From assembly GCA_964410645.1 (NCBI GenBank), contig CAYPHV010000004.1, forward strand, positions 1 to 50,928: a stretch of DNA of 50,928 bases. Direction: 5' to 3'. Shown here one piece after another: positions 50,876 to 50,928 of the stretch. The notes under the pieces were generated by a model that ran no database searches, was not told the DNA's origin, and worked only from the letters and a program-made list of their open reading frames with translations. The position numbers and the translations under genes are program-made. This DNA is from JALTBU01 sp964410645. Lineage in GTDB: Bacteria > Campylobacterota > Campylobacteria > Campylobacterales > Nautiliaceae. The first letter of the stretch is position 1, and every line of letters begins with the position of its first letter.

Positions 50876-50928
50876 TGGTGCCCAGAGACGGAATCGAACC
50901 GCCGACACAAGGATTTTCAGTCCTTTGC
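50876..50928 (-). tRNA. tRNA-Phe (GAA), 3' portion, cut by the window end
   Basis: The minus strand gives the D-stem end, an anticodon stem-loop with GAA (GGACTGAAAATCC), variable loop, T-arm (GGCGGTTCGATTCCGTC) and acceptor strand ending TCTGGGCACCA with an encoded CCA. The 5' part lies beyond the window. GAA identifies phenylalanine. It sits 16 bases after the convergent fused membrane gene. Confidence 0.93.

Noticed and set aside
1..50928. CRISPR arrays, insertion sequences, prophage or toxin-antitoxin modules
   Set aside because: No spaced direct repeats, transposase motifs, integrase or paired small toxin genes were seen; gene content is core and syntenic.

Overview
The window is AT-rich chromosomal DNA from a Campylobacterota (epsilonproteobacterial) genome. 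The best guess is a free-living, motile vent-type lineage such as Nautiliales; that order-level call is an inference. Support comes from a FlgS-like kinase, the flaG-fliD-fliS block and two gene strings that match, from memory, the Campylobacter jejuni order: pepF/hypothetical/helicase/truB/csrA/ispE, and amidase/NMO/tyrS/spoT/rpoZ/pyrH/envC-like/ftsX/ftsE/trmB/FN3 lipoprotein/rluD. Two runs of exactly 100 N (2197-2296, 47402-47501) mark scaffold gaps in a draft assembly. I see no insertion sequence, prophage, CRISPR array or rRNA.

Layout. 1-2.9 kb: the 3' end of a pseudopilin-like gene, flgS-like kinase, rplT-rpmI, a gap, then the 3' part of a CBS-GGDEF-like gene. 2.8-5.7 kb: ndk-yceD-rpmF-plsX-fabH operon (nucleotide, ribosome and fatty-acid/phospholipid initiation). 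5.7-9.6 kb: ferredoxin, metK, metE. 9.6-13.7 kb: unknown exported protein, family-4 uracil-DNA glycosylase, aroB, RCK-like NAD-binding protein. 13.8-15.8 kb: tgt, rsmD, small unknown. 15.8-18.6 kb: sigma-28 promoter and flaG-fliD-fliS-fliT-like flagellar operon. 18.6-19.9 kb: divergent Crp/Fnr regulator and exported rhodanese with a strong operator between them. 19.9-27.4 kb: ispE, csrA, truB, UvrD-type helicase, LysR regulator, SspB-like protein, pepF, pabC-like. 27.5-32.1 kb: glnA, pabB-like, pyrB, a 31-residue membrane protein, cmoB, small lipoprotein. 32.1-45.7 kb: pepD, then a long leftward run of 12 tightly packed genes (rluD to the amidase) joining cell division (ftsEX plus an envC-like activator, amidase), the stringent response (spoT, rpoZ) and translation. 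45.9-50.9 kb: rho, murI (broken by a gap), a frameshifted exported gene, a phosphoribosyltransferase, a large fused membrane/AsmA-like protein and the 3' end of tRNA-Phe.

Genes are packed very tightly. Six of eleven convergent pairs overlap tail to tail, and almost no intrinsic terminators are visible, so Rho may do much of the termination here. No intergenic stretch exceeds 300 bases. I found no obvious undescribed multi-gene system. The best leads are the TIGR03546-TIGR03545 fusion, the 31-residue membrane ORF under a good promoter, the Crp/Fnr-type operator before the rhodanese gene, the SspB-like possible ClpXP adaptor, the ferredoxin with a cysteine-rich tail, and the frameshifted exported gene.
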